DNA of 64,000 nt from Mycoavidus cysteinexigens (GTDB lineage Bacteria; Pseudomonadota; Gammaproteobacteria; Burkholderiales; Burkholderiaceae), in the NCBI RefSeq assembly GCF_003966915.1, contig NZ_AP018150.1, positions 2,418,001-2,482,000 of the forward strand. The letters are read 5' to 3'. The translations under genes were made by a program, and so were the position numbers. The notes beneath the pieces were generated by a model. It worked only from the letters and a program-made list of their open reading frames with translations. It was not told the DNA's origin and searched no databases. The number at the start of each line of letters is the position of its first letter. Position 1 is the stretch's first letter. Shown one piece after another: positions 40,936 to 52,123 of the stretch.

Positions 40936-41576
40936 ATTAGATCTGCGCCAGTAATCAGGCATTGGGGTTCAGGGGGGGTCAGCGCCACGCGCGTGGCGTT
41001 AAGTGTCAGCCGGTCTTCGATAAACCAGCGGACGACACGCGGATAGAGAATATGTTCGCTCGCTAGGACACGCGCCGAGAGGGTGGCTTCATCATCGTCC
41101 GCCAATACTGGGACTACCGACTGCGCGATAATTGGCCCACCATCGAGCTGCGCGTTCACGAAATGCACCGTCGCGCCATGCACTTTAATCCCAGCGTCTA
41201 ACGCGCGCTGGTGCGTATTTAGGCCACGGAAGCTCGGTAGCAAAGAGGGATGAATGTTGAGTATACGGTTTTCATAGCGCTCAATAAAAGGCGCCGTAAG
41301 CACTCGCATAAAACCAGCTAATACAATCAAATCTGGCGTAAATGAATCCAGCGCCGCCACTAACGCTGCTTCAAACGACTCGCGCTCAGGATAGTTTTTT
41401 GCCTCAACCGCAACGGTCGCAATCCCTTGCGCGCGGGCAAATAGCAAACCTTTTGCATCCGCCCGACTTGCAATCACAGCCACAATGCGCGCAGGCCAAC
41501 GCTGAACTTCACAGGCGCGTACAATGGCTTCCATATTGCTGCCACGCCCAGAAATTAGAATTACAATTTTTTTCAT
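40932..41576 (-). CDS. purN: phosphoribosylglycinamide formyltransferase
   Basis: Purine synthesis step 3 (GAR to FGAR using 10-formyl-THF), 214 residues. The N-terminus has ISGRGSNMEAIV, and the active site is NIHPSLLPSFRGLNTHQRAL, with D in LDGGPIIAQ. It is coupled to rsmB by a 4-base overlap. Confidence 0.97.
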   Translation of the reverse strand: MKKIVILISGRGSNMEAIVRACEVQRWPARIVAVIASRADAKGLLFARAQGIATVAVEAKNYPERESFEAALVAALDSFTPDLIVLAGFMRVLTAPFIERYENRILNIHPSLLPSFRGLNTHQRALDAGIKVHGATVHFVNAQLDGGPIIAQSVVPVLADDDEATLSARVLASEHILYPRVVRWFIEDRLTLNATRVALTPPEPQCLITGADLI

Positions 41577-41866
41577 TGACGGATTTTAACATTAGAGACG
41601 ACCGACGCATTCGCTCTTCGTAATTAGCCCCTAGTGCTATACTTGCTAGCTCCCATATCCGAGCTAGTTAAAAAGGAAATGACCTAGCTCTAAGAACTAT
41701 TTACCCAGCACAGCAAGCAGTTAAAATAGGCGGAACTTGAGCTTATGGCGGTATCGCATCGGAAAGTGTCAAACCATTCGCGCAATCGAGAGCGCCTCAT
41801 TCACTCTGAGTATCATCATCGATCACAGCAGACCCATGGCTGCGCACAACGGCATCGAGACTGAAC
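41577..41866. other. purN-ribF divergent intergenic region with a small hairpin
   Basis: 290 bases with no gene I can support. It should hold the promoters of purN (-) and ribF (+). A 7-bp inverted repeat CTAGCTC / GAGCTAG with an 8-base loop lies at 41646-41667. No clear -35/-10 pair was identified. Confidence 0.4.
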
Positions 41867-42823
41867 GTGAGAGTTTTTAGAGGTCTTTCTAACGCGCGCA
41901 ATCCAGCGCCTTGCGCCTTAACCATTGGCAATTTTGATGGCGTGCACCGCGGGCACCAAATGTTGCTTGCGCGCCTGCGCGAGCAAGCTAAGCAGCGCGG
42001 CTTGCCCGTGTGCGTGATGACCTTCGAGCCCCATCCGCGCGAATTTTTTAATCCGGCAAGCGCACCGCCACGTATTGCCCTTTTGCGCGACAAACTTGAA
42101 GCGTTAAGTCTCTATGGCGTGGACCAAGTGCTGGTTGAGCCCTTTAATGCAACCTTCGCCAGCCAAACCGCCGATGCGTTTATCCAGCAGATCATCGTGC
42201 AAGGTCTAAATACGCGCTGGCTTTTGGTAGGTGATGATTTTCGCTATGGCGCAAAACGGGCGGGCGATTTTGCCGCCTTACAGACGGCCAGCAAACAATA
42301 TCGTTTTGAGGTTGAGCAAATCGCTACCCTGACCAATGGCAGCCAGCGCATCTCTAGTTCCGCCATACGCGCGGCTTTGCTCGCTGGAGATCTGGCCCTG
42401 GCTCGCGTTTTGCTGGGCCGTTCTTATATGATGAGCGGCCATGTCATACATGGCAATAAACTGGGCCGCGAGCTGGGTTTTCCGACCCTGAATCTCAGGG
42501 TAGCGCCGCAACACCTAGCGCTTTCCGGGATTTTTGCGGTGGCGGTGCATGGGCTAGCCCAAAATCCATTGCCCGCCGTCGCCAGCCTTGGCATCCGGCC
42601 TACGGTCGACAATTCAGGCCGGATTTTGCTTGAAACGCATATACTCGATTGGCAGGGCGACGCTTATGGCAAACTACTACGCATTGAATTTCTAAAAAAA
42701 CTGCGCGGCGAGGAGAAATATAATGACCTCGCCACGTTACGCACTGCAATTGCGCGCGACGTAGAAAACGCGCGGGCATTTTTTATCTCCTCTGATTATC
42801 ACTATGAGCAACCCGAAAACTGA
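41867..42823 (+). CDS. ribF: bifunctional riboflavin kinase / FAD synthetase
   Basis: Converts riboflavin to FMN and FAD, 318 residues. The adenylyltransferase domain has [16 protein letters not shown] and [10 protein letters not shown]. The kinase domain begins [20 protein letters not shown]. The start is a GTG, supported by the match of [19 protein letters not shown] to family N-termini; the ribosome-binding site is weak. It overlaps ileS by 20 bases and starts the ribF-ileS-lspA-coaBC-dut run. Confidence 0.96.
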   Translation: MRVFRGLSNARNPAPCALTIGNFDGVHRGHQMLLARLREQAKQRGLPVCVMTFEPHPREFFNPASAPPRIALLRDKLEALSLYGVDQVLVEPFNATFASQTADAFIQQIIVQGLNTRWLLVGDDFRYGAKRAGDFAALQTASKQYRFEVEQIATLTNGSQRISSSAIRAALLAGDLALARVLLGRSYMMSGHVIHGNKLGRELGFPTLNLRVAPQHLALSGIFAVAVHGLAQNPLPAVASLGIRPTVDNSGRILLETHILDWQGDAYGKLLRIEFLKKLRGEEKYNDLATLRTAIARDVENARAFFISSDYHYEQPEN

Positions 42824-45644
42824 TGCAAAACCGGCCGCAAAATATCCGGTTAACCTTCTAAACACACCTTTTCCAATGCGCGCTGAGCTGCCGAAGCGCG
42901 AGCCGCAATGGATTAAAGAGTGGCAACAGAAAAAGGTTTACCAAAAAATTCGCCAGGTTTGCCAGGGCCGCCCCAAATTCGTTTTGCATGACGGCCCGCC
43001 TTATGCCAATGGCGATATTCATCTTGGTCATGCCGTGAATAAAATTCTGAAAGACATGATTGTGAAAGCGCGCACGCTGGCGGGCTTTGACGCTGCCTAT
43101 GTGCCAGGCTGGGATTGTCATGGCATGCCAATTGAAATTCAAATTGAGAAAAAATTTGGCAAAGCGCTGCCCACCACCGAAGTGCAACGCAAAGCGCGCG
43201 CTTATGCAAACGAACAGATTGAACGACAAAAAGCAGCTTTTCAACGCCTAGGCATACTCGGCGATTGGGATGATCCCTATCGCACGATGGCTTTTGCGAA
43301 TGAGGCCAATGAAATTCGCGCCTTCGCCAAGATTTTTGAAAAAGGCTATGTCTTTCGTGGTTTAAAACCCGTGAATTGGTGCTTTGACTGCGGCTCAGCC
43401 TTAGCTGAAGCTGAAGTGGAATACAAAGATAAAACCGATCCTACGATTGATGTAGGTTTTGCGTTCGCAGAACCGGAAAAAATCGCTCAAGCATTTGGCT
43501 TAGCCACGCTGCCGCAACTCAAGGGCTGGATCGTTATCTGGACCACAACCCCGTGGACGATTCCCGCCAATCAGGCGCTTAATCTGCATCCCGAATTTAG
43601 CTATAGTTTGGTGGATACGCCACGCGGCTTGCTCATATTGGCGACGGAGCGCGCTGAGGCGTGCCTGCAAGCCTATCAATTAGACGGCAAGATTATTGCG
43701 TCAGCGCCGGGCCAAGCGCTCGCGGGACTACGCTTCCATCATCCGCTAGCCACCCTACATGCTGATTATCAACGCACTGCGCCCATCTATCTTGGCGATT
43801 ATGTCACTCTAGATACCGGCACCGGTGTTGTCCATTCAGCACCCGCTTATGGCGTGGAAGATTTTATTTCGTGTAAAGCGCATCAGCTCGATGATGCGCA
43901 AATTATTAACCCAGTGCTGGGCAATGGCTGTTACGCCGCATCGCTTGGGCTGTTTGGCGGGCTTTCGATTTGGCAAGCCAATACTAAAATCGTTGAAGCC
44001 CTCGAGCAAGCCAACAGCTTATTTAGAAGCGAGCTTTATACGCATAGCTATATGCATTGTTGGCGGCATAAAACGCCGATTATCTATCGCGCGACCTCGC
44101 AATGGTTCGTTGGCATGGATCTGATGCCGAAGGAAGGCGGTCAAACCCTACGCACTACCGCATTAGAAGGCATTGAGGCGACTCACTTCTATCCAGCCTG
44201 GGGTAAGCAACGCTTGTTTGGCATGATCGCCAATCGCCCTGACTGGACTGTATCGCGGCAACGTCAATGGGGCGTACCGATTGCTTTTTTTGTGCACAAA
44301 GAAACCGGCGAGCTGCATCCAAATACGCTTGCCCTCTTGGAAGAAGTGGCCAAGCGCGTTGAACAAAACGGGATTGAAGCATGGCAGACGCTCGATCCGC
44401 GTGAATTACTGGGCGCAGACGCCGATCTTTACGAGAAAAACCGCGATACGCTCGATGTCTGGTTCGATTCTGGCACCACCCATTGGCACGTATTACGCCA
44501 CTCCCATAAAGATGTCACCCAGTTTCCGGCTGATTTGTATTTAGAAGGATCAGATCAGCATCGCGGCTGGTTCCATTCATCGCTTTTGACCGCCTCTATG
44601 CTCGATGGGCAGCCCCCTTACAAAGCTCTGCTCACGCACGGCTTTACCGTCGATGGACAAGGCCGCAAGATGTCAAAATCCCTGGGCAATGTGATGGCGC
44701 CACAGAAAATCACAGATACCCTTGGCGCTGAGGTGATTCGACTTTGGGTGGCTTCCACTGACTACTCAGGCGAACTTTCGATTTCCGATGAAATTTTAAA
44801 ACGGGTGGTCGAGAGCTACCGGCGTATCCGCAATACATTGCGCTTTTTATTAGCGAATTTGTCTGATTTTAACTATGCGCAACATGCACAGCCGATAGAG
44901 AATTGGCTTGAGATGGATCGCTACGCGCTCGCGTTATCCGCGACACTGCAACAAGACATTTTGGCACATTATGCGCAATATGAGTTTCATCCAGCGGCCG
45001 CTAAACTGCAAACCTTTTGCTCAGAAGATCTAGGCAGCTTTTATCTGGATATTCTTAAAGACCGCCTCTATACATCTGCGCCCGATGCGCCAGCGCGGCG
45101 CGCAGCGCAAACGGCGCTTTATCATATTACCCACAGCCTATTGCGCATGATTGCGCCTTTTTTGTCATTTACCGCCGAAGAAGCATGGCGCATACTTCAG
45201 CCAGAAGCAGTGACGATTTTCACCGAGACTCATCATACTTATCCCGCCATAGCCGAGGCTGAAACCCTCCTTGCTAAATGGCAATTGCTCCGCTCCATCC
45301 GCAGCGAAGTCACTAAAGCGCTTGAAGCTGCGCGCACTACCGGCCAGATTGGTTCATCGCTGCAAGCAGAAGTCGAACTCAAAATGACCGGCGCGCGCTA
45401 TGAGGTACTGGCTAGCCTAGGCGACGATCTAAAATTTATCTTGATCACGTCAACGGCAACGCTTGAAAAAGTCGCTCATGAAAATGACGAAGGCATTCAG
45501 GTAACTCCTTCAACCCATGTAAAGTGCGAGCGCTGTTGGCACTACTCTAGCGATGTAGGCGCCGAGCCAGAGCATCCCACTTTATGCATGAGGTGTTTTA
45601 ACAATCTATTTGGCGCCGGCGAGCCTACGCGGAGGGCTGCATAA
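42804..45644 (+). CDS. ileS: isoleucyl-tRNA synthetase
   Basis: Class Ia synthetase, 946 residues. HIGH motif [25 protein letters not shown] loop [11 protein letters not shown]; editing domain with [12 protein letters not shown]. The C-terminal zinc finger is CERCW followed by CMRC. The start lies within the end of ribF, and the final base overlaps the lspA ATG. Confidence 0.98.
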   Translation: MSNPKTDAKPAAKYPVNLLNTPFPMRAELPKREPQWIKEWQQKKVYQKIRQVCQGRPKFVLHDGPPYANGDIHLGHAVNKILKDMIVKARTLAGFDAAYVPGWDCHGMPIEIQIEKKFGKALPTTEVQRKARAYANEQIERQKAAFQRLGILGDWDDPYRTMAFANEANEIRAFAKIFEKGYVFRGLKPVNWCFDCGSALAEAEVEYKDKTDPTIDVGFAFAEPEKIAQAFGLATLPQLKGWIVIWTTTPWTIPANQALNLHPEFSYSLVDTPRGLLILATERAEACLQAYQLDGKIIASAPGQALAGLRFHHPLATLHADYQRTAPIYLGDYVTLDTGTGVVHSAPAYGVEDFISCKAHQLDDAQIINPVLGNGCYAASLGLFGGLSIWQANTKIVEALEQANSLFRSELYTHSYMHCWRHKTPIIYRATSQWFVGMDLMPKEGGQTLRTTALEGIEATHFYPAWGKQRLFGMIANRPDWTVSRQRQWGVPIAFFVHKETGELHPNTLALLEEVAKRVEQNGIEAWQTLDPRELLGADADLYEKNRDTLDVWFDSGTTHWHVLRHSHKDVTQFPADLYLEGSDQHRGWFHSSLLTASMLDGQPPYKALLTHGFTVDGQGRKMSKSLGNVMAPQKITDTLGAEVIRLWVASTDYSGELSISDEILKRVVESYRRIRNTLRFLLANLSDFNYAQHAQPIENWLEMDRYALALSATLQQDILAHYAQYEFHPAAAKLQTFCSEDLGSFYLDILKDRLYTSAPDAPARRAAQTALYHITHSLLRMIAPFLSFTAEEAWRILQPEAVTIFTETHHTYPAIAEAETLLAKWQLLRSIRSEVTKALEAARTTGQIGSSLQAEVELKMTGARYEVLASLGDDLKFILITSTATLEKVAHENDEGIQVTPSTHVKCERCWHYSSDVGAEPEHPTLCMRCFNNLFGAGEPTRRAA

Positions 45645-46135
45645 TGGCTAATCAACAGAATAGCGAAACCTTCGTGCGTTGGCTGGGGCTAGCGCTCCTC
45701 ATTATTTTGAGCGACCAGCTAAGCAAACTGTCCATTTTGAATCTTTACTCTTATGGCGATTCACATCCAATCACCTCATTTTTTAACCTCGTGCTGGTTT
45801 ATAACAAAGGCGCGGCTTTCAGCTTTTTAGCGCATGCCGGTGGGTGGCAGCGTTGGGCTCTGAGCGCGCTGGGCGTAGCCGCCGCGCTTTTTATCAGCTA
45901 TTTGCTTAAGCGACACGGCAGCCAGAAACTTTTCTGTACCGCGTTATCTTTGATTTTGGGCGGGGCGCTAGGCAATGTGATTGACCGGCTCTTATATGGA
46001 CATGTGATTGATTTTCTCGATTTCCATTTACGGGGCTGGCATTGGCCAGCTTTCAATGTAGCCGATAGTGCAATTACCTGCGGGGCTATTTTGCTGGTTA
46101 TAGATGAACTGCGCCGCGTACGCCGCACACGTTAA
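45644..46135 (+). CDS. lspA: lipoprotein signal peptidase (signal peptidase II)
   Basis: Cleaves signal peptides of lipoproteins such as BamE and LptE, also encoded here. 163 residues, four membrane helices. The two catalytic aspartates are in [10 protein letters not shown] and [11 protein letters not shown]. Its ATG shares one base with the ileS stop. Confidence 0.97.
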   Translation: MANQQNSETFVRWLGLALLIILSDQLSKLSILNLYSYGDSHPITSFFNLVLVYNKGAAFSFLAHAGGWQRWALSALGVAAALFISYLLKRHGSQKLFCTALSLILGGALGNVIDRLLYGHVIDFLDFHLRGWHWPAFNVADSAITCGAILLVIDELRRVRRTR

Positions 46136-46136
46136 C

Positions 46137-47333
46137 ATGGATCTACTCAACAAACATTTGGTGCTGGGCCTTACTGGCGGCATTGCCTGCTATAAATCAG
46201 CGCAGCTAACCCGTCTTCTGAGCCAAGCTGGTGCGAAGGTACAAGTGGTCATGACCGATGCGGCGACTCAATTCATCACGCCGCTCACCCTGCAAGCTTT
46301 ATCAGGTCGTCCGGTGTATATCAGCCAATGGGATCCGCGCATGAGTAACAATATGGCGCACATTGATCTCTCACGCGCCGCGGATGCCATCCTGATTGCG
46401 CCTGCTTCCGCTGATTTTATGGCAAAGCTTGCCCATGGACGCGCCGATGATCTTTTATCCACTTTAGCGCTTGGACGCACCTGCCCACTTCTAGTCGCTC
46501 CGGCAATGAATCAACAGATGTGGCAAAACCCAGCGACCCAGCGCAACCTTGCTCAACTCCGCGCCGATAACATTAGGGTGCTTGGCCCCGATGCAGGGCC
46601 CCAAGCATGCGGCGAAACCGGCGCGGGTCGAATGCTTGAGCCAGCAGCCATTATGGAAGCCATGGTTGGATTTTTTCAACCGAAACTGCTTACCGGCAAG
46701 CGCGTACTCATTACAGCCGGCCCGACCTATGAACCAATCGATCCGGTGCGCGGTCTGACCAACCGCTCAAGTGGCAAGATGGGCTTTGCGCTAGCCCGCG
46801 CAGCGGCGCAAAGTGGCGCGCAAGTCCACCTCGTTGCCGGCCCTACCCCCCTCGCGACGCCAGCCGATGTCATCCGTCACGACGTACAAACTGCTCAGCA
46901 AATGCTGGATGCCGTGCTAGCGAAAATCGCTGAAACCGATATTTTTATTGCAGTCGCAGCCGTTTCCGACTGGCGCGTTGACCAGACTAGCGCCGAAAAA
47001 ATTAAGAAAAATAGCGAGTTTGTCGCGCCGCATCTCACTTTTGTTGAAAATCCAGATATTTTGCAGCAGGTCGCCCATCTGCCCAAGCCCCCCTTTTGCG
47101 TCGGGTTTGCCGCAGAAAGTAACGAGCTTGAAAAACATGGGCAGGAAAAACGCATCCGCAAAAATGTGCCGCTTTTAGTCGGCAACCTTGGTCCTAAAGC
47201 TTTTGGCTGCGAGGATAACGAAGTCACATTGTTTGATGCAAAAGGCGTCACCCCGCTACCGCGCATGGATAAACAAATGCTTGCGCGCACGCTCATCGCC
47301 GAAATTGCCCAACGTCTAGCCCTCACAAATTAA
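46137..47333 (+). CDS. coaBC: phosphopantothenoylcysteine decarboxylase / phosphopantothenate-cysteine ligase
   Basis: Two steps of coenzyme A synthesis, 398 residues. The CoaC flavoprotein half has [11 protein letters not shown], the catalytic His in [20 protein letters not shown], and the cysteine in [13 protein letters not shown]. The CoaB half has [20 protein letters not shown] and ends in a Lys/Asn substrate region. ATG 46137 was chosen over ATG 46104 because it follows the lspA stop by one base and starts the conserved core. Confidence 0.97.
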   Translation: MDLLNKHLVLGLTGGIACYKSAQLTRLLSQAGAKVQVVMTDAATQFITPLTLQALSGRPVYISQWDPRMSNNMAHIDLSRAADAILIAPASADFMAKLAHGRADDLLSTLALGRTCPLLVAPAMNQQMWQNPATQRNLAQLRADNIRVLGPDAGPQACGETGAGRMLEPAAIMEAMVGFFQPKLLTGKRVLITAGPTYEPIDPVRGLTNRSSGKMGFALARAAAQSGAQVHLVAGPTPLATPADVIRHDVQTAQQMLDAVLAKIAETDIFIAVAAVSDWRVDQTSAEKIKKNSEFVAPHLTFVENPDILQQVAHLPKPPFCVGFAAESNELEKHGQEKRIRKNVPLLVGNLGPKAFGCEDNEVTLFDAKGVTPLPRMDKQMLARTLIAEIAQRLALTN

Positions 47334-47335
47334 AC

Positions 47336-47782
47336 ATGAAAATCGATATTAAAATCCTCGATCCACGGATGCGCGATCAATTACCGCATTATGCAAGCGC
47401 CGGCAGCGCTGGCCTCGATCTGCGCGCGTGCCTTGAAGCGCCGCTAACGCTTGAACCTGGCGCCACTGCCTTGGTGCCCACAGGATTAGCGATTCATTTA
47501 CAGGATCCAGGCTATGCCGCACTTATCTTGCCACGTTCAGGGCTTGGGCATAAACACGGGATTGTGCTTGGCAACTTGGTGGGATTAATTGATTCCGACT
47601 ATCAAGGGCAGTTAATGATTTCCACCTGGAATCGAGGGCAAACTCGCTTTACGCTCGCGCCCTTTGAGCGTTTGGCTCAACTCGTAGTCGTGCCTGTAAT
47701 GCAGGTTGCATTTAATTTTGTCGATGACTTTGTGCAAAGCACACGCGGAGAAGGCGGTTTTGGCAGTACGGGCAGAAAGTAG
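47336..47782 (+). CDS. dut: deoxyuridine 5'-triphosphate nucleotidohydrolase (dUTPase)
   Basis: Trimeric dUTPase, 148 residues, keeps uracil out of DNA and feeds dTMP synthesis. The five motifs are present: [44 protein letters not shown] and [10 protein letters not shown]. It starts three bases after coaBC and ends the operon. Confidence 0.98.
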   Translation: MKIDIKILDPRMRDQLPHYASAGSAGLDLRACLEAPLTLEPGATALVPTGLAIHLQDPGYAALILPRSGLGHKHGIVLGNLVGLIDSDYQGQLMISTWNRGQTRFTLAPFERLAQLVVVPVMQVAFNFVDDFVQSTRGEGGFGSTGRK

Positions 47783-48078
47783 GCCCGCTTTTTTAATACC
47801 CTTTACTTATTTCTTCCTCACGTTTGGGGCTGAACCTATTTCACTCAGCCCTATCGCATATTCTGAAAAAGGCATCAAACCGTCTTTAAAAAATCAAACG
47901 TCTTAATCGATGTCATGTATTTTATAAGAAGAAAATGACACTCGTTCGCCTAAAATAAAACACCATCCGCTTTATCCTGCTTCAATATCCAACCACGCTC
48001 CAGACGGGAAATCCCTTCTATTCTTTACTCAAGTTGTGATAATATAAATATATTAGATATTACAATCTAATAAATAAA
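47783..48078. other. AT-rich spacer after dut with an operator-like inverted repeat
   Basis: 296 bases without a gene I can support. Near its right end, TATTAGAT (48051-48058) and ATCTAATA (48065-48072) form a perfect 8-bp inverted repeat with a 6-base loop, just before the first WD40-like gene. TTGTGA at 48034 is a possible -35, but no good -10 follows. The repeat could be an operator or an mRNA 5' hairpin. Confidence 0.4.
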
Positions 48079-49206
48079 TTGAATAATGTTTTTACTAAGT
48101 TGGTTATGCTGTCAAATATTTCTCTTTGTTCTAAGTCATCTTGCTTTCTCCCACGCGCACAAACACTCAACACCAAACCTCTTTCCTCACAGCGCACTTC
48201 GCCAAACTCCGAACCTCCGCGAGGCAATACCGCCTCGCTTACGGCACCACAGAATTCGGCTGAAGAGACTCGAACCGTATACAGTACTGCCGCCTCACAT
48301 GATGGTAAATGGCTGGCTTTGTCGAGCGCTAACCAAATTCAATTATGGTCGCGTGCTCCCGCATCACAGTACACGCTTAAAAGTCATAGCGATTGGATCA
48401 GCAGCATAGCGTTTTCTGAAGATAACCAGTGGTTGGCTTCAGGCAGCTACAATGGCACGATTCACTTACAACAAATCAAAAATAACCAGCCGGCTAAACT
48501 CCACCACAAATTAAGCTGTGGTGAAATGAGCATAAGTAGCATGGCGTTTTTACAAAATGGACAGGTCACCCAGCTAGCCGTAGGCACGATCGATGGAAAG
48601 ATTTCTATATGGTCACTCAACAATCTATCAAAGCCAGAATTTGTCAAGCCATTATCTGTTCCTGGCCCGATCTATCAGCTCGCATTTTCCGGTGATGGCC
48701 AGTGGCTAGCCTCAAGTAGCGATAATTTTATTAATGTTAATGTGTATGACCCAGTCGGTAATAACGTAATCGATAAATTCGAACTGACTGATGAGAATAA
48801 AAAATTTTTTGATGCGACTTGCGTTACTTTTTCACGCGATAATCTTTGGTTGGCTTCGGGTAGCACTGATGGCGTCATCAGGCTTTGGTCATTAGCGAAC
48901 CAAACCACAAAGCCTAGCCTACGATATACGTTTGAAGAGCATACCGCGGCCATCAACTGCATCGCTTTTTCAGAAGATAGCAAGCAACTCGCTTCAACCA
49001 GTGTTGATAATACTTTTGGCATACGGTCCCTAGATTCTGAGCAATCTCCAGCCGTCCTTCAAACCTGTAGCGAAGACTTATTATCCATTATTTGGCAACC
49101 TAAGCTGAGTCAAAATCCATTGTTGTTAACTCGGGGATTAAACCGTGCTATAAACTTGCGGCAGGTAGAAACCCATGGCCTCTCTTTGCACTGGACATCA
49201 CATTAA
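48079..49206 (+). CDS. WD40-repeat-like protein, copy 1
   Basis: Up to 375 residues. After a ~70-residue S/T/P-rich leader come about six beta-propeller blades: HDGKWLALSSANQIQLWS, AFSEDNQWLASGSYNGTIHL, AFSGDGQWLASSSDNFINV, TFSRDNLWLASGSTDGVIRL with WS, and AFSEDSKQLASTSVDNT. The start is uncertain: TTG 48079 opens the frame, ATG 48106 is inside it, and neither has a ribosome-binding site. WD40 propellers are protein-docking platforms. It belongs to a pair with the next gene. Secretion is possible but unproven; a signal-peptide-like stretch exists only in another frame (from 48086). Confidence 0.8.
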   Translation: MNNVFTKLVMLSNISLCSKSSCFLPRAQTLNTKPLSSQRTSPNSEPPRGNTASLTAPQNSAEETRTVYSTAASHDGKWLALSSANQIQLWSRAPASQYTLKSHSDWISSIAFSEDNQWLASGSYNGTIHLQQIKNNQPAKLHHKLSCGEMSISSMAFLQNGQVTQLAVGTIDGKISIWSLNNLSKPEFVKPLSVPGPIYQLAFSGDGQWLASSSDNFINVNVYDPVGNNVIDKFELTDENKKFFDATCVTFSRDNLWLASGSTDGVIRLWSLANQTTKPSLRYTFEEHTAAINCIAFSEDSKQLASTSVDNTFGIRSLDSEQSPAVLQTCSEDLLSIIWQPKLSQNPLLLTRGLNRAINLRQVETHGLSLHWTSH

Positions 49207-49379
49207 GATAAGCTTCCTACCATAGCAATGACTATTGAGAATACGGTAAAATCAAATACTAAGACTCTCCGCTCTATGCATTTGTCTCAATTATAATAGC
49301 CTAAATTCCCGCTGCTTTATCAAGCATCACAATAAAGCAAAGCAATCTAAATTAACGATCTTTTATTCAAAAATTATTT

Positions 49380-50366
49380 ATGTCATTGCATATTTCAAGC
49401 TTATTTCAGTCGACCTATTCTACCCTGCGCGCTTATGCGTTTAACCATAAAGCGGCGCCTCATCCTGAACGCGCTTCTGGTTTAGGCTCCTCCCTTGAAA
49501 TTCGGCATGAGACTGGAAATCAAGTAGAGTCTGCGAGGCGGGCAAATGGCCCCTGGCGGCAGTCGACGCTGGCCGCTCAAATTCCGCTTAAAACCGAGCC
49601 TTTAGCCAGTTGTTATTCGCCTCATGCTACTGGGCAGGCGGTAGCTGAAGAGAGGTCTGACATCGCTAAGACTTTACAGCATATGTATACGTCGGGACCT
49701 TCCCGCACGGTGGAAAATATTGCGCCTTCGCCCAATAAGCCGTGGCTTGCTGCTCACTTTGGCCGCAAGATTGAGCTTTGGTCAATTGACTCTCCAGAAA
49801 CTGAAACACCTAAACTCTTGCGAGTGTTTTCCGGGAATTTTGAAAACGTAACATCTGTGGCGCTTTCTCCAGACAGTAAATGGCTAACCGCAGGTAAGGC
49901 TGATGGTTCCGCCCAAATGTGGTCAACCCAAACGGCGGCACCTACATTTAAGACATTTTCTTATGTGCCCACGCATAGACAGGCTCTGAATGGGTCGTCC
50001 ACCACGAACCATGTCGCATTCTCACCAGACGGCAAATGGCTTCTAGGCTGCAATGGGAACGTTAGCATCTGGTCAACCACTGCTGATAAACCAGCGCGCT
50101 CGTGCTTACCACTTAATGACCCGGCGCATGCGATTGCATTCATGCCAAATGGCCGTTTGGCGGTGAGAAGCGAAGATTGCTCGGTCAGAATATACCGCTT
50201 TACTGAAACCGATGAACTCGAGCCTTTGGGTGAACTTGAAAATCATTCTCAAGAAGTGAAGAGCGTCGCTTTTTTGCAAGATGACGAGTGGCTAACTTCA
50301 GGCAGTCAAGGGGATACCGTTAAATTATGGGCGCGTGAAGCCAACGCCGATATTTCTAATTTGTGA
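49380..50366 (+). CDS. WD40-repeat-like protein, copy 2
   Basis: 328 residues. A ~110-residue leader without signal peptide precedes about five blades: SPNKPWLAAHFGRKIELWSI, ALSPDSKWLTAGKADGSAQM, AFSPDGKWLLGCNGNVSIWS, AFMPNGRLAVRSEDCSVRIY and AFLQDDEWLTSGSQGDTVKL. Five to six blades is short of the usual seven, so it may be incomplete, use part of the leader, or dimerise. No ribosome-binding site precedes ATG 49380. Its role is unknown; WD40 proteins in host-associated bacteria are sometimes effectors. Confidence 0.8.
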   Translation: MSLHISSLFQSTYSTLRAYAFNHKAAPHPERASGLGSSLEIRHETGNQVESARRANGPWRQSTLAAQIPLKTEPLASCYSPHATGQAVAEERSDIAKTLQHMYTSGPSRTVENIAPSPNKPWLAAHFGRKIELWSIDSPETETPKLLRVFSGNFENVTSVALSPDSKWLTAGKADGSAQMWSTQTAAPTFKTFSYVPTHRQALNGSSTTNHVAFSPDGKWLLGCNGNVSIWSTTADKPARSCLPLNDPAHAIAFMPNGRLAVRSEDCSVRIYRFTETDELEPLGELENHSQEVKSVAFLQDDEWLTSGSQGDTVKLWAREANADISNL

Positions 50367-50465
50367 CGCACATTTAAAGATTGTGTTAGCGCGCCCAGAA
50401 TTTGACTTTCACGCCAGACAGAAAATGGTTAACGGCTAGAGTAATTTAAATCACTCTCTCAAACC

Positions 50466-50822
50466 ATGAAACGTAACAAAGTAAACCCAGGAGCCAGCAA
50501 AACTCAGCGCTCAGTTCAGCGCTCGGTTTTTTCCTGGGAGGGCGATACACTCATTCTCAATATTCTCGGCAAGCCAAACGCCAAACAGGATGCTATTGGC
50601 AAAATTAAAGGGCATCAGCTCAAAGTCAGCGTCACGGCTACGCCCTGCGACGGCAAGGCGACCGATCATATAGTGCGCTTCCTTGCGAGAGAATTCGGCG
50701 CGCCTATCTCAAACATCGAAGTCGTGTTTGGCCGCATGAGTGTCAACAAGCAATTGCGTATTAAAGCCCCTAAGCGGCTTCCCGCAGTCATTGAGCAGCA
50801 GGAACTAATTGCCAGCCGTTAA
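50466..50822 (+). CDS. DUF167 / UPF0235 family protein (YggU-like)
   Basis: 118 residues. The core matches the YggU fold: LILNILGKPNAKQDAIGKIK, LKVSVTATPCDGKATDHIVR and FLAREFGAPISNIEVVFG, the usual order of this small family. Members are widespread and have no established function. It lies 99 bases after the second WD40-like gene. Confidence 0.85.
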   Translation: MKRNKVNPGASKTQRSVQRSVFSWEGDTLILNILGKPNAKQDAIGKIKGHQLKVSVTATPCDGKATDHIVRFLAREFGAPISNIEVVFGRMSVNKQLRIKAPKRLPAVIEQQELIASR

Positions 50823-50910
50823 CTTATCTGTATGTGCACGACCTCAATTAGGGAAATCCGCGATTGATGGCTTACCTCCCTATTTCCTACGTTTTTCTTG
50901 ATAGTTCTTC

Positions 50911-51069
50911 GTTAGCAAAGTAGTTCAACTACTGCTGGCAAAGGGTGCAGACAAAACTATTAAGGATAAGAACGGTTTAACTGCACGCGAGCTCGCGCAG
51001 CAGATGAATCGAGATGAAATATTTGATTCTCTGTTAATCGCCAATCAGCCCCGGGGAAGCAAGCTTTGA
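50911..51069 (+). pseudogene. ankyrin-repeat protein remnant (C-terminal repeat)
   Basis: The frame reads VVQLLLAKGADKTIKDKNGL, then TARELAQQMNRDEIFDSLL, to TGA at 51067. This is a single ankyrin repeat plus a capping tail (VxxLLxxGADxxxxDxxGxTAxxLA). An in-frame stop at 50902 and the absence of a start show that the rest of the gene is lost. No trace of further repeats was found upstream. Confidence 0.75.
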
Positions 51070-51093
51070 CGCACGCGTTGGTGTCACAGTCAG

Positions 51094-51126
51094 GGCTTAT
51101 GCGCTATCAGAAATCACGCATAAGCC
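51094..51126. terminator. hairpin at the lpxC 3' end
   Basis: GGCTTATGCG (51094-51103) pairs perfectly with CGCATAAGCC (51117-51126) around 13 bases that include the lpxC stop. A 10-bp stem without a T-run; it may be a weak or Rho-assisted end of the lpxC transcript. Confidence 0.4.
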
Positions 51127-52031
51127 GTTTGCACATCAAAGGCAAAACCGCGCGGCGCTTTGCGGGAATCCTCAAAGGTCACAATCTCATAAGCATCTTC
51201 ATGCGCGAAGAGTTCGCGCAATAATGCATTGTTAAGCTTGTGCCCTGACTTATACGCCGCATAAGAGGCCAACAATGGGTGGCCCGCTACGTATAAATCC
51301 CCAATCGCATCCAGCATTTTGTGCTTCACGAATTCGTCTTCATAACGTAATCCATCGTTATTTAAGATGCGATATTCATCGAGCACAATCGCGTTATCCA
51401 TACTACCGCCTCGCGCTAAACCTAATTCGCGCATCGCTTCAACTTCATGTGCAAAGCCAAAAGTCCGCGCGCGCGCTATTTCGCGCACATAGGAGGTGTC
51501 AGCAAAATCAACCACGAGTTCCTGGCCTGTTTTGTCAACGGCAGGATGGTGAAAATCGATCGTAAATTTGAGCTTAAAACCAAAGTATGGATCGAAACAG
51601 GCAAATTTATCGCCGTCGCGCACCTCAACGCGCCGTTTAATTTTGATAAATTTCTTGGCCGCGTTTTGCTCTTCAATACCAGCGGACTGCAATAAAAAGA
51701 TAAAAGAAGCAGCGCTGCCATCCATAATTGGAATTTCTTCGGCGGTCACGTCTACGTAAAGATTATCAATGCCAAGCCCGGCACAAGCAGACATCAGATG
51801 CTCAATAGTTGAGATGCGCGCACCCTCTTTTTGCAGCACGGAGGCAAGTCTGGTATCGCCGATACTAGATGCAGAGGCTTGGATTTCAACTGGCGGCGTC
51901 AGATCAATGCGCGTAAACACGATACCCGTATGAGCTGCAGCAGGACGGAGCGTAAGCTCGACCTTCCGACCAGAATGCAATCCGATGCCAACGGTTTTGA
52001 CAATTGATTTGATTGTGCGCTGCTTGAGCAT
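51114..52031 (-). CDS. lpxC: UDP-3-O-acyl-N-acetylglucosamine deacetylase
   Basis: Committed step of lipid A synthesis; zinc amidase of the cytoplasm, 305 residues. Zinc and catalytic residues: [37 protein letters not shown] and [11 protein letters not shown]. The start [20 protein letters not shown] is typical. It follows ftsZ, as at the end of the dcw cluster in beta- and gamma-proteobacteria, with a terminator between them, so it probably has its own promoter. Confidence 0.98.
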   Translation of the reverse strand: MLKQRTIKSIVKTVGIGLHSGRKVELTLRPAAAHTGIVFTRIDLTPPVEIQASASSIGDTRLASVLQKEGARISTIEHLMSACAGLGIDNLYVDVTAEEIPIMDGSAASFIFLLQSAGIEEQNAAKKFIKIKRRVEVRDGDKFACFDPYFGFKLKFTIDFHHPAVDKTGQELVVDFADTSYVREIARARTFGFAHEVEAMRELGLARGGSMDNAIVLDEYRILNNDGLRYEDEFVKHKMLDAIGDLYVAGHPLLASYAAYKSGHKLNNALLRELFAHEDAYEIVTFEDSRKAPRGFAFDVQTAYA

Positions 52032-52123
52032 ATTTAATATTTATAATCGAAAACATTGAACCAATAGACTGAATTATACTCAATTCAGCTCATTTACTTT
52101 TATCAAACTGTTGCGCCCTGTTA

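Noticed and set aside
48086-48409. Overlapping frame whose first ~25 residues look like a signal peptide
   Set aside because: Downstream residues are the wrong frame for the WD40 blades and look random. Joining the two would need a frameshift for which there is no other evidence.
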